From the NCBI GenBank assembly GCA_905331475.1, contig CAJNYU010000945.1, positions 1 through 64,000 on the forward strand: a stretch of 64,000 bases of DNA. The letters are read 5' to 3'. The notes under the pieces are model-generated. The model saw nothing but the letters and a program-made list of their open reading frames with translations. It was not told where the DNA came from and did no database searches. This stretch comes from Rotaria socialis (Eukaryota; Rotifera; Eurotatoria; Philodinida; Philodinidae). Below, piece by piece: positions 10,987 through 24,175 of this stretch. Within the stretch, counting starts at the first letter, position 1. Each line of letters starts with the position of its first letter. The translations under genes and the position numbers were made by a program.

Positions 10987-13900
10987 CTATAAAATTAAAA
11001 TATGTAAATCATTAAATAATAAATGATAAATGATAATAAAAATAAAAACTGTACTGAATTTCTACTTAGTACTTCGTTTAAATTTCTGCACAAATGATCA
11101 CAAACGTGATTCATATTTATATATTTGAGAGGTAGTGATCAACTGGTTTTGTTTTTAATCTTATTTTAATATTATAAGTTTTAAACAAAAAAGAACATAG
11201 TATTGATCTAGGTGAACATAATTCGATTTAGAATAACTACCGTAAAAAAAAAAACTTTTACTACAATTCTATATTCTTACAATATGTTTACCGATAAATG
11301 ATTTTTATTATTTGATTTTAAAAATCACATTAAATAAAATGAAACATAAAATCAGTACTCTATTCTTTTATCAAATTATAGTTAGCGGGAAAAAATATCA
11401 TACTTCTAAATAATTGGTTAAGTATAAACTAATCGTCAACGCCAGCTAGTTAAGTATTAGTTTTATGTTGTAAATAAATATGGAATATACAGAAAAAAAT
11501 GGGTCTTTTACAGTAGGCTTTCATTTCTTATTATGAAAATAAGTATAGAAATTTTTCAACAAATACATAAACCATGTCACATTTACCCAGAAAAATGAAG
11601 CTAAAGATGTAATCAATTTTGAGAATAACCACATGTTTCTGCGCTATTTAACTAATACGTCAGTAAAACTATAAATGAAAACTGTAGTAAGGTAAAAGAA
11701 AAAGAAAACCCTTTATTTATCATGATTATAACTCATCAATTATGAATTTTAATCTTTGCGTGAAGATCAATATTAATATTATAGCTACAATGTTTCTTGT
11801 ATTTTAAGCTTATAAATTCTTTACGATTTATTCACTTTCCTTCGTTAAGTAGGCCTGCCAATTTCAAAGATGAATTTTTATATTAATCATATGATTTTGA
11901 TAAAACTTTCCACAAATATTGGATATCTAAAAGCACTGCATGTTCCAGGCATACTCCAACAAGAAAAATAACACTAGAAAAAGTGCATCGTGTAATGATG
12001 AAAAGAAGCGATTTCGAAAGAAATTGGCCAGGTTCTGATTCATCAATCATCAGGTTATTGACACGATTAAAATGTACCGCTATCTACTTCAATCAAATCA
12101 CTAAACTGTCTTTTTGAGTGCTTCATAGAAAAAGACGATTATAAGAAATGCGTTGATCTAAATATTTTTCTTTTCATACATCTGGTTCTGTAGAGTTGCT
12201 TGCATTGATTATTTTACAGAAGAGCTTTTCCTATTTACATCAACAAATAGATGCACTAGAACCAAAAGATTGACAAAAAGACATGCTCTGCTATAATTTT
12301 ATAGTTATTTGACTTACTTATTTTTTATTATTCTGAGCACAGAAATTTCTATTTTTTTATGAAAAAAAGAAAATTCTTTTTATGAAAACGACTCATGGGA
12401 AAATCTCTCAAGAAATAGAACGCATCAGAACATCTTGGGATACTTTTATGTATTCCTAGTTGAGTATCTATACAAGTCATAGATTAAATATTAATTCAAG
12501 TCGTACGAGTATTCTGACCATTTTTCTGTAATAGAACATCCAATAGAATCCTGTGAAAGATCGAAGAAGCCAGGCAGGCGAGTGAAACCTTCAAGATTAT
12601 AAATAAACTATTTTTAGAAATTGACAAATTTACGACTATGAGCATGTTAATATTATCATAGAGATTTTAAATCCATCTTTTTAATATATTTTCATAGCGT
12701 CAAGCAATATTAATAAGATCGGTTTTCAAAGAAAGAGAAAAACTTTGAACTCTTTTTTAATCATTAACAAAAAAATTATGTCATGTGTTCAAAATAGATA
12801 TATGATTGTTGTTGTTGTTGGATAATTTATTTTTGGAATATCCGCTAAAGTTACTAGATTTTTATCATACGTCTCAATATCGTTTCTCAAGTGTTCTCGA
12901 TCAGCAATTCAGCGTACTCAACGAGTTTCTCATACGTCGGTAAACTTTCTCTAGTATATTTGTTTTCGAGCTACGCATCTCGAAAATACTTATATTTGTA
13001 AGAAAACTTCATATTGTTTCAGATGAACGATACGATTTCTTCTATGTTCTGTCAGAGTTTGTTATTGTTGTTGTTGTCTAAGAAAGTTAAAATGACAAAA
13101 ATTTAGAAACACATTTTAAAAATTCAATCAGCCTCTGTAAAATGAGCCTAATCAAGAAATAGTTTCTCTTTTTATCCGATGGAGCAAAGATCATATTATT
13201 ACATGGAGAAATGCTGAATTCTCTAGAGAAAACTGAAATGAAAAAGAATTTACTTGAAGATCGATTCAATGATACAAATATCAATCTAGAGGAAAACACA
13301 AGTATGCTTTTTTTCTTCTTGTGCTCATCTGCCTATGATACAAAATTAACATGAAATCTTATTCTGTTATAGATCAGATTCATGTAATTATATTCTGTTG
13401 AATATAAAATTTTCATTAATAATAGAATTATCCAGTTTCTCTTCTATTTATATCTAGATTCCTTAAGGAAGACTCGAGCATTTTTTTAAGTATCTTCTTA
13501 TGATTTTTCTAATATTGAAATTAGTTTGCTATGACTGTTTCTCAACGACACTCTTAAGACAACATTGACTTGTATGTTTATCTAAACGAAGTAAGTTGGT
13601 TTTGTATTTAACGAAACGTGGAATTCATCGAAAAGACTATGATAACCTTATTCTTAATATATTTACCTGGTTCTTTAAAAAATTTTATTTATTATACGAG
13701 TAATTTATAGCTTTTATCGATCAATGACAACATATTCGTTTAAAGTTAATTTAATTATCTTTTTCACATAAATGATATAATTAGAAAGCCATTATAGTTT
13801 GAAGAATCTCTTCTCTATAATGCTATCAAGAATAAATTTAATTGAGAAATATGCTACATTCATTGAGACAGTAAAGTTTTTTAGAATATTCATTTTTAGA

Positions 13901-16900
13901 ATTTTATTGGGTAAAAAGTTAAATCTTATATGAATGTGGTTGATCCATTGAGATTAATCTGTTTATAATTCCCTTGGTTACGATAAAATGTCTCTATAGA
14001 TCACGATTTAATTACAAAGTAGTAATTATTAGTTTTGCGCACACAATTGTTCATGCGATGAGAATATTTCTAGATAGATTCCTATGCAAAATCTATGAAA
14101 CGAAGCCTCTAGAAGTGGGATCATTTATTGAAAATTACTGCTGCTGAAAATCTAATAAAAGAGAAAAAAATATTCAGCAAGAAAACAGTTGATTTTCTTT
14201 CTACTATTATCGAACCGAATGACATATGTTTATAGTTCTTTCGACAAATTTTCATTCTTGAGAGTTAAATAAACTCCGAAGGTCAGCTAACGTACGAAAC
14301 TTAAAACTATTATATATTTACAGATGTAAACAAAACATATTAACAAAGAAAAATCATGAAAAAAGAAATAATCTATTATCGTTTATTATGACGGGAGAAA
14401 TATATTGCTGACCTTTGCATCGTTTATTGAGACACATATTTTTCTAATTAATATTTCTAGAGTGAAAATCAATTATTCTTTTACAAGAAATCGTTTCGAA
14501 TGTTACATTTTTTGTTAAACTATTTATCAAATGTTTGATATCACTCGTTAAATGCTATTGAATAAAACTCCGACAGCTATTTTATTATCTTTTATTTCTT
14601 CTCATATTCTTTCAATGTTGAAGCATGCTAATTAATAATGAATTATAAACATCACGTTGTATAACGCGAACGAAAAATCATGGTGATGTTCTTTCGCGAC
14701 ATGATCATACTGATGCATTCATTTCGCTTTTTTTTATGGTTGTATAAGCGCGATTTCAGTGCTCGTTATTTTACAATGTCAACCGAAAGAAACACATCGA
14801 TGAGAAAAAAAACGTTCCTTTTCTCTTGATCAAAACAAAAATTCATCGATCGTAAAATTTCTAAAGCATTTCTTTTAGTGTTGATAATGATTGATTACTT
14901 ATTTCACACAGTAGAGTACTGTTTTAGTCCATTATATATTAGTTCGTATATTTCAAAGAAAAGAATCACAATCATAACATGAATGCATTATGAAAAACCT
15001 TGAATAATCAGAAAGAAAGAAAAAAAAACGAAACTTACATGTTGGTGATAGTTCTGTGAATATGGTATTGTACTAACGTTGATTTAAATTTCAAACGGGC
15101 AGGTTAAACTTGCTCAGTTTGTATAAAAATAAAAATCTGTATCAAGATACTGAAATGAAAAAAAAATACACATAGCTGTTTAATTAGTAATAAAATGATG
15201 TATAATCATGAAACTTGTAACGCATGAGATAATATATGTATCCATATGTAGGTATATTCATACAGAAAACGAATCGTATGATAAATCGTAAACGAAAAAA
15301 AGAATGAAAGAAGACAACTGTTCATAGTATTTGATGAATGAATGCCTTCAGTCGTTTGAAATCAAATTTTGATAGAATGCAGACATGTATATGTTTTTTT
15401 CTCTCTTCGCCTTGCCATTTTTTTTTTCTTCTATCTATTTTACCATTGGTAACAGACTGCAGCAAGCCTTGTGGTTATTATGATGCTTATGTGCAAGCAA
15501 CTCATTCTCTGCGTTCTCTCTCTCTCTCTCTCTCTCGTTTTCAACAGAATAGAAAATAATGCACGAGTGTCATATTCACTTACTTAGTTTCAATAATATA
15601 TTTTACTTACTATTGGCATGAGTAACGATACTGTGTGATTTATTATAACGAAAAACTCTATGAATATTTAAAATAGTTTGTAAAGAAGTCTTCTTAAGAG
15701 AAATCTGTTGACGAGTACTAATGATGAAGGATACTTTTCGTCTCTAAATATAATGCGACTAGAACCGTGAGAGATTTGCTTGTGTCAACAGAACATCACG
15801 TCAACTTAAATCAGTTGCTGAGACAGATGTTATACTTGTTCTCCATTTTTTTTCTCTTCCCTAACAATAGAATCTACTAGAATGATGAAAGTTGGTAAGC
15901 ACCGACCAGCTGCTCATTCTTTTTTTCGTGGAACTTCAATTTAATAAAAATTGCTTGGAAGTGAATATGCTGAAATTAGATATGCTGATCATTCCTATTG
16001 ACAATGCATGTAATAATGTGTAGTGTTGAATTTCACGTTCTTTTTTGTATATTATGAATTTAACGCATATTTTGTTAGTTAATAGCATAGTTTATCTTCT
16101 TTTGGAATTAGATTTATAATACTACTATTACATGTTTTCACATGAAAACTATGTGTTCTTTTCTTCTGTACTTCACGTATGAAATTACTACGTTATTTTA
16201 ATTTTAATACCCTAAAGAAAGACAAATCCATTGATCTACTATATGATCGTTTACGTTTGACGTCAGCTTGAGCTATTATCTTTTTCTTCATAACATAACA
16301 CTATTGAATGGACACAATTGTTTTCTTTTCATAATGCCTAGAAGTATCTTAATACAATACCATTTTTAAAAGGCAAGTATATGTTGTCTTTTCTCTTCCT
16401 TTTATTTTTTTTTGTCGGCTATAATAACAAATTGATTCTATTTTGTGTCAAGCTTTATGTTTCTTTAATTTCAAAATGAATACGCATTCATCACTAAATC
16501 AAGATTAAAGATTCTTGCAATTGCTTAAATAAACAGAAGTAAATATTGAATCAGAGGAAGAGAGAGAGAGCAGAGAGTAATTTACAAAAATCAAATGTGA
16601 TATTTAATCGACCAGAGAAAAACATAAGGCGTTCGTGTGTTTGTGTTTTGATTGATTCGAGTGGTTGCATTTCGTTGATAACTTGAAGTATTCTTTTTAA
16701 CGATTGTTGCTCTTTTTATTTTGCTTTGCGACTATAAATAGCAGATAAATATGTATAGATAACAAGTAAAACTACACATATAAATAATAATTACATACAT
16801 TTTCAAGTAAAACTATGAGAATACGAACGAACAAATCGACCATATCGATAAATAGAAGAAAGGTATGTCTAAAACGATGAAATCACCTATAAAAACAAAA

Positions 16901-16990
16901 ACATGACATGACGCGAAAGATAAATATAAATTGTAAGAGATAGTCATATAACAATCAAGGATTGTTTGGTTTTTTCGCGCTTTTCTTTTT
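10987..16990. other. ~6 kb AT-rich stretch without recognisable genes
   Basis: No frame here has a recognisable domain or a convincing chain of splice sites. It contains a (TC)n microsatellite at about 15518-15536 and a GA-rich patch at about 16555-16576. It may be a long intron of the gene ending at 10685, or intergenic DNA. Confidence 0.4.
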
Positions 16991-16994
16991 TATT

Positions 16995-17866
16995 TATTTG
17001 ACATACTTCATATCACCATTTGGTGCTCGTTCAACAATTTATTGAGTATCATACAAAATATAACCACAAACAATAACTAAACCACAAACAATAACTAAAC
17101 CAAAAGAAAAATTAAACTAAAAGAAAAACACGATAGTTTCTTGATGATTTTTTTTTCTGTTTTCTTTACATTAAAAATAAGTTGTGATCGTCCAAATATA
17201 TTCATTAAACTCAGTGGAAACATAATTGATGTACCCGTACCGAGTATACCTAAACAGTGATGAACAAATATTATGTTAGGATTTTCTCTTCGAATTCTCC
17301 TACCTCCAAAAATATAAATATGTTCGCTTTCGTGTAAGTAAGGCACTAAGTGTAAAACAAGCAAAAATAGTTGTTGTCAATAAGAATGCTGTCATAACAA
17401 TTTGTGGGTCAACACGAATAGCTAAATTAATGAGTGGACTTCAATAAATGCCAGTAAATAAAGACGTATCTGACATTGATCCAAAGCATTTCATTTGTGT
17501 ATGAACATTAAAATCCGCCGCAAACAACCAAATACTTGTTATTTTTTATGCAAATATAGCTAAACGAGGATAATTGAGTCAATCTGCCATGGATAAATAA
17601 ACACCTAGTGTTGCACATATGACACTAACTAATACACAAGTATAAACATTTTTAAGATGAGTTTGGACTCTTGGTTGTCTAAAATAAAAAGAACAAGAAT
17701 ATGAGAAGTGATATTGAAAATACTAGGAAGTCTATGTTTACAAATTGGAAAAATCAAAAATTGTTTCTAAATTGAATCTATTCGATGGAGTTGATTTGTC
17801 ATCGAAACGATATCGATTTCCATTTTCGAAATGAGAAAATACATTTGTTCGCGACATTTTAACGAG
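16995..17866 (-). pseudogene. TMBIM6 / Bax-inhibitor-1 pseudogene, introns retained
   Basis: The minus strand encodes a Bax-inhibitor-1 homolog (ER membrane, Ca2+ leak and cell-death suppression) that cannot be read through. Reading starts at ATG 17855-17857 (MSRTNVFSHFENGNRY), with short introns at about 17680-17743, 17254-17307 and 17112-17170, all with GT..AG ends. Conserved pieces follow in order: QPRVQTHLKNVY, the segment VDPQIVMTAFLL, FTLSALLTRKRTYLYFGG, and CGYILYDTQ. In-frame stops interrupt it after SMAD, after AIFA, after TGIY and after YDTQ, and the final BI-1 helix (DLFLDF in the family) is missing. Each stop is one base from a sense codon expected there. Retained introns show DNA-level duplication rather than retrocopying. 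Confidence 0.75.
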
Positions 17867-19037
17867 CACGATTAATTCTAAATCTACAATGAATAATATT
17901 TATTTAGTATGACTTTATTTTTGCTTTTATAAAGTTAATTCTTTATTGGAATATATAATTCAACAACTATGATAAGTTATCAAACAAAACGTACTGCTTA
18001 TCTCAATCTGAAGAGACTAAATGAAAAGTACTGATATAATTGAAGTAGGGGAACGTGATCAAATTACAAAAATGATGATATGAATGTGTATTGAAATAAA
18101 TACTATGTGGCTTTAACGGTAATATGAAACGATTGGAATTTTAAAATTTGTATTATCAGTTGGAAATTTCCAAATCATATCTTCAACAGTTTTACTTGTG
18201 TATTTGTAACTTTTATTGTTGTTATTGAAAAAATAATGACATACTATTTCGTACCATGTTCTTATTAGTGGAGAAAAAAAACTATCAATTTTTATGACAT
18301 TTACGACACTATCAATAGATGAGAAGTATGTCGCAGCCTCGAAATCAGTCATTTAACGTATTTCAATCCGAATAACTATATGACTCAATATCATCAAATA
18401 GTACTATAGCCATTGTGACTTACATGTAATTGGTTTCTAAAACAAATGATTTTGCCAAGTAATATGCGCTTACATATTTATAGACTGGCTGAGAAAATTC
18501 GAGAATAAATAAGAATTTTTCTTGTTTGACAACTCCATTGAATTTTTTCAAGAACATATTATTTCACATGCTGGACGAGTAATGAGTGACATTCACGCAT
18601 GAGAAAAGAGTAATACCAGACATCAATATTACACTCTTCTTAGTTGCTTCGTTTATTCGGTTAACGAAAGACACAAAAGAAAATAAATGCACGTCTACAT
18701 TAGAAAGAAATGAATGCTAATCGGTGGTTTTGTTTGTAGATTCAACGACAAATATAATCGAAACAGACGCTAAAAAAGTCTTGTTTTCAATGATTTATTC
18801 ACAGTAAGAAATAAGTGAGATAAAACTATTGTACTTTAGCAAAACACTATTACAAGATATAAAAGAAAAATTCACACATCAGAACTACACTGTTTAGTAG
18901 TGAAATCTTAAAACAAACGTTTCGTATCAATAAAATTGAGCAAAAAAGAAAAAGTTTTCTGTAAAAATTTCGAACTAGATCTTCTTATACTGAAGAAGAA
19001 TATTTCATATGAAAACAAAAATAATATCCCGTTCATA
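17867..19037. other. Intergenic interval
   Basis: A 79-codon minus-strand frame at 18113-18352 has no recognisable domain. Nothing else here supports a gene. Confidence 0.35.
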
Positions 19038-20082
19038 TTATAAACCTGTATATGGATGTTCCTGTAAGTTATATGCACTTGGTCTCAAAGCAGCAATCAA
19101 TGCAAGGCATTTTTGCATAATATCAAGTAGAAAAAGATCGTCGACTGGAGGATAAATTATAGGCGTCATTCTTGCAATAGCAGAGATTTTTTGTTCTCGA
19201 TCGATAAAATCAAAATAGGGAGGATAACCATAAGTCATCTCATAGAGAATAACACCTGCTGACCATATATCTGATTTGAAGCCTGTTTGATATGCGAAAA
19301 CTTCAGGTGCCATATAATCTATGATAAATAGATTATACAAATAAAATGTTCCTTTTTCGAAAAATCTCATTGTTATTTCTATTTACCTAGGGTACCACGA
19401 ACCATTGGTACTTGCATAGCTTGTCCCGTAGAGGGTAATCCAAAAGCAAGACTTAGATCAGTTATTTTTAACAAACCATTTACTAGAATCATATTTTCAG
19501 GCTTAATATCAGCATGTACTTTAAATAAAGATAACAGAAGAAAAAAAATATATTCAACAATATGCCATTTTTCTTATACCGATTTACCGATTTTTGCATC
19601 CTGAAGTGCTGTCAAAATACCAACAATCTGTCGCCAGTACATTTTACGAACACTAGGATTTAATGGTACTCCTCGTAAATATTGTCTCAAATTTCCATCA
19701 CCTAATTCCATGATCATGTAACCAATGTTTTCATTTGGTCGATATTCAAAATCAACAATACGAATAAAATGTGGTGATCGTCCACTTAAGTAGCTTAGAA
19801 TACGACCTTCCTTCATAAATCCATCAATGCGAGCACGAATTTGAAATGGAGGATATCGGGAAAAATAAAAAATTTTCACAGCATATTGATTTCCCTGTAC
19901 GTCTTTACATCGATATACAGTGGCTTCACCACCTTGTCCAATTATATTAAATATTCGATAGGTTTCACCATGAACAACAATCGATGTTTCTACATAAAAA
20001 CAAAATAATCATAGAAATTCGAAGATTGAACGAATTCACTTGAAAATAAAAGACCATTGATAGTAGATAATCCAGTACCCAT
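19038..20082 (-). CDS. Mps1/TTK-like protein kinase, catalytic domain only
   Basis: Four exons (20040-20082, 19588-19989, 19387-19518, 19038-19318) give 858 nt, 285 residues. The whole protein is one kinase domain: glycine loop GQGGEATVY (32-40), VAIK-type lysine in YAVKIF (Lys53), MELGDGNLRQYL, catalytic loop HADIKPEN (Asp152), DYMAPE, SDIWSAGVILYEMTYG and the final HPY. The segments around MELGDGNL, HADIKPENMILVNGLLK and MTYGYPP resemble the spindle-checkpoint kinase TTK/Mps1. The usual DFG is DLS (169-171): the Mg-binding Asp stays but Phe and Gly are replaced. The family's N-terminal TPR region is absent; vertebrate TTK is about three times longer. It may be a divergent TTK paralog rather than the checkpoint kinase itself. 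Confidence 0.8.
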
Positions 20083-20495
20083 GATAGTTATGATTATTTA
20101 TTGTGCGTTTATTTAATTTATCAACTAATGTCAAACCTCATCGTTCACCTTGTCGTTGTCGTCAATGAGAAATAATACCGAGATGAATTACAAAGAAAGT
20201 TACCTTAGAATGATGGTCACTATCTTGTAGTAATACATGTTTTGTAGTGTTATCTTCATCTTTTTTTCTTTCGTTTTGATTTCGTCACACTCAAGTGCAC
20301 ATATGTACACATATTGCACACATTACGAGATTTTGAATACAAACACCAAATGATCATTCCTACTTCATTTCTTTTCAAATATAACACATGTGTACCTCTC
20401 AAGAGCATCGAACTAATTTTTGTCATGTTCAATTTGAATCACCATTAATAGGCAGAAAAAGTACGAGAAAAAAATATGATAAAGATACCCCCAAT
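20083..20495. other. Spacer between kinase and MetRS genes
   Basis: 413 bp of AT-rich sequence between two minus-strand genes. It must hold the 3' end of the MetRS transcript and the promoter of the kinase gene. No motif stands out. Confidence 0.4.
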
Positions 20496-22284
20496 TTATT
20501 CATCACGCTCATTTTCAACAATCGGTAAACGTTGATACAAAGAAATACGTTCATTTTTCATAAAATTTAAATGTTTCGCTTTGTGTTCAATCTGAACAGT
20601 ACAATCATGTAATGTACGCTTATTCTGATCAATGCCAAGTGCATCAAGTAATTGTTTACTAATTGATGGAACAATTGGTTGTAGTAGAATACCACAAATA
20701 CGCAAGCATTCAAGTGTTAAATAAATCAATATTTGTAAACGTTGTCGATCATTTTCTATCGTTGATTTAGCTAATAACCAAGGTTGTTCATGTTGAACAT
20801 AAGCATTACATGCACGAAGGACATCCATAATTGCAATTATTCCATGATAGAATTCATATAAATCGTATGCTGTTGTAACACGTAATGGTAGATTGATACA
20901 TTGATCAAGAAGTTCTGTTGCTGATGAAGACAATGGATGTGAAGGACGAGAAGGATAAATACATTCAGAATTTATTGCTGACGAAGTCACACGATTAAGA
21001 AGATTGCCAAGCGTATTTGCTAGTTCAGCATTTAAATATTTTTTCATTTTATATTCATTAAAATTTGCATCCTGTGAAAGAACATCTTCACGTAATAAAC
21101 AATAACGAACACCATCACATTGAAGTTTCATTAATAGATCACATGGGTCAATTACATTGCCGACACTTTTCGACATTTTCTTATCATCTTTTAGCCAGTG
21201 CCCATGAACAACTATTTGACGTGGTAATTCAAGATCAAGTCCCATAAGTAATGCTGGCCAATAGATAGCATGAAAACGAAGAATTTCTTTACCAATTATT
21301 TGACAATTAGGTGGCCAATGAATAGTATGATCAGGATAACCAGCAACAGTTAAATAATTAATAAGTGCATCAATCCAAACATAGACTATTTGCGATGAAT
21401 CATTTGGTACCTAATTTAATTGAATATTTTGCATATGAAAATCACTTATTTCGAACGTACTTTTATACCCCATGAAAGTCGTTTTGATTCCCGTGAAATA
21501 GATATATCGCCTTGTTTTGTAAGTTCAGATAATTGTCTCAATGCAAGTTTATTGTATTTAGTCGGATATAATGGTTTTTTATCTTTTATCCATTGTTCAA
21601 TACGTTCATGAAATTGATTTAATTTAAACATATAATTTTTTTCTTCTGTCCATTCAACAGGACGATTCGTTTCTTTAATTCTAGTTTGACCTGATTGATC
21701 TTTAATTATCTAATGATACACGGAGAGAGAAAAAAACACCAATTCTTTTTTAATAACTGAAACATGGAAATAAAAACTAACCTGATCCTTACTTCATCTT
21801 CGCTAACGAAACATTCGTCTTGAACTGAATACCATCCTTCATAACTACCTTTATAGATCAAATTTTGTTTCGATAGTTCTTGCCAAACATGCCGAACAGC
21901 TTGACAATGTTTTTCGTCGGTTGTTCGAATATAATTTGAATATTCAATGGAAAATTGATCAAACATTTTACGAAAAGTTTCTAAATAGAATAAAGTAAAC
22001 TATCTAAAACAAAAAATTTTCCTCCAATTTATTCTACCTGAAACTTGATTACAAAATTCTAACGGCGTAAGATGAGCATCGGTAGCAGCTCGTTCAATTT
22101 TCAATCCATGTTCATCGGTTCCAGTTGAGAAAATCAGTTTTGATATTGACGGATGTTTTATACGTTGCCATCTTGCAATAGTATCAGCTAGTAAACTTGA
22201 ATAAAGATGACCTATATGTGGTTTTGAATTAACATAATAAATTGGTGTTGAAATAAAATATGATGCAGCACGACTTATCGTCAT
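20496..22284 (-). CDS. MARS2: Methionyl-tRNA synthetase, mitochondrial type
   Basis: Charges tRNA-Met with methionine. Four exons (22038-22284, 21793-21980, 21461-21709, 20496-21410) give 1599 nt, 532 residues, slightly shorter than human MARS2. Seen in order: N-terminal TPIYYVNSKPHIGHLYS with the HIGH motif at 23-26, STGTDEHGLK, the connective domain, YVWIDALINYLTVAGYP, the KMSKS loop at 306-310 (KKMSKSVGNVIDP), and the anticodon-binding helical domain with NTLGNLLNRV. The connective domain shows no CxxC zinc pairs, as in mitochondrial/bacterial single-domain forms, and there is no C-terminal tRNA-binding extension, which argues against the cytosolic enzyme. The N-terminus is short, and a mitochondrial presequence is not obvious. 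A 3' splice site (attttattag) lies 19 nt upstream of the ATG. Confidence 0.93.
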
Positions 22285-24175
22285 TTCAATTGATTTCTTT
22301 CTAATAAAATAAATAAATGCACAATTGTGAAGTTCAACGATTTCATCATGATAATGGATTGGTAATTAATATTACCAGTAAATTTCTTTTCTTTCTGTTA
22401 TAAAAATTAATTTATTTGGTAAAATGTTTTTTCTTTGAAAAAAATCTAGCAATTGCGCTGCATTTTTTTCATATAGATGGCATACCTTATCAATACGAAT
22501 GCTATTTATCATGATGTCTCTGTTTGTATTGCATCCAATAGACGTTCATTCTTTTGTCTTTGTCTAATGTCTATCAATCGATATCATCTGCCAGTCAGTA
22601 TTTTAAAATAAGTAAGTGTTGTCTGTTCCGTTTGTTTTCTTGTTTTATTGCTTAAACATCAGACAATCGATCTGTTAAGATGTATTCTTTGTTACTATGA
22701 TCCGTCTTTGTTTGTTCAATGTTCTCTTATTCTTTTCTTTGTTAGTATGAGTGTGTGAGCAGATACAATAATTGCCGTAAAGCGCAAAAGACTTCGTCGT
22801 ATGCCGATGTATATCTAATAAGAATATAAAACGGCATTGTTCAAGGGCCATTATAAGTTTAAATCAGACTGATGGTGTATATTACAAGAATTCTTTTTAT
22901 TGATTATGCAAGTTTTCGCTGTTCTATTTAAGAACAAAGCTTGCTTTCTGCCTTTCTTCTTTCTCTTTCTTCTCTTCTGAGAAGAGGTCAGTCATAAATC
23001 TGTAAAGCGTGTACGTGATACATTTCTGTTTAAGTTTATTAAACAAACGTTGCTTCTCCCTTTTTTTTTTGTATTACTTCACTTTCATTCGACATGGAAG
23101 AACAACGTCGAACAGCTAGTATCAATGCCAAATGTCTTTATACTGTACGTAAGAGAAATGAAATTTTATAATTGAAAAAAAAATGACGATAAATATTTTT
23201 TTGTTAGACTTCTCATTAATTTTAAATTTGATCTAGATAAAATATAATTCATTGAGAAAAAATTAGAAGCATTCATAGGCGATGACTAGTTAATATATGA
23301 TGAGATACGCATATATATTGAGCATGTCATCAATCTATCAACGGCTCGACTAATGTTATTTTTTACTTTAGAACTCATTGATCATGTTTTTTTCCACATA
23401 TTCAGATGAAAAATGAGTATTGATTAATATTTGTTCAAAAGAGTTTCAATATGAAATTCATTTGAATATATGGCATAAATTACATGTACAGATATCAGTA
23501 CATGTGTGATAGGCATTGAACCTTTGTATATGTAGTTTTTTCTGCTTCTTCTTGATAGTGACTAGAACAATCTACGCTTTTTTCAAATGCTTGAAGCGTA
23601 GCTTAATAGCGAGACAGTGTAAAGAAAAAGAAGAAAGACAACGCTGCGAGATAATGGACAGAAGAAAAAGAGAACTGAGATGGTTAATTTCATGGATATG
23701 TGCACTCGACGATAAAGAGTAAACACGAGCAGTTGTTGTATATCGGTAGACAATCATGACAACAACTGGAAAAAACACAGCATATGAGTTACTAATAAAG
23801 AAAAACAGCCACGTTAACGAACAACAATACTGTTCAGCGGTAGTCGATGTAAGTAAATACTAATTAATTCTACATAGGTTAGACATTTGTTCTTTGATTG
23901 AATCGATGGCACACCGGGAAAAAATCGAGAGTGATATTTATTAAATAGACCAAATCGGTGATAATCTTTGAAGTTATAATAACTAGAATAGTGCCCTTAG
24001 TCATATTCATCTTCATCATTTTTTCTTCTATCGTTTGATCTCAAGACACATAACTCGTTGTTATCTGACAGACTTGATATAGATGTTGAGATCGTGATCA
24101 TGTTGTTCAATAAAATTCTATTCACAACATATCAATCTATATGTTATAATTGAATCAACTATATAATTATAGATC
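22285..24175. other. Divergent intergenic region between MARS2 and Van Gogh
   Basis: About 1.9 kb between divergently transcribed genes, so both promoters lie here. A 68-codon frame on each strand at about 23516-23778 overlaps without domain content. A candidate first exon for the Van Gogh gene is listed separately. Confidence 0.4.
23094..23144 (+). CDS. Possible alternative 5' exon of Van Gogh
   Basis: An ATG opens 17 codons (MEEQRRTASINAKCLYT) ending at a strong donor, gtacgtaag. The next acceptor in phase is ttatag at 24172, three bases before the Van Gogh ATG, and the joined frame would read through an Ile codon into it. This is a frame-and-splice argument only. The exon could equally be spurious or part of a separate transcript. 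Confidence 0.3.
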
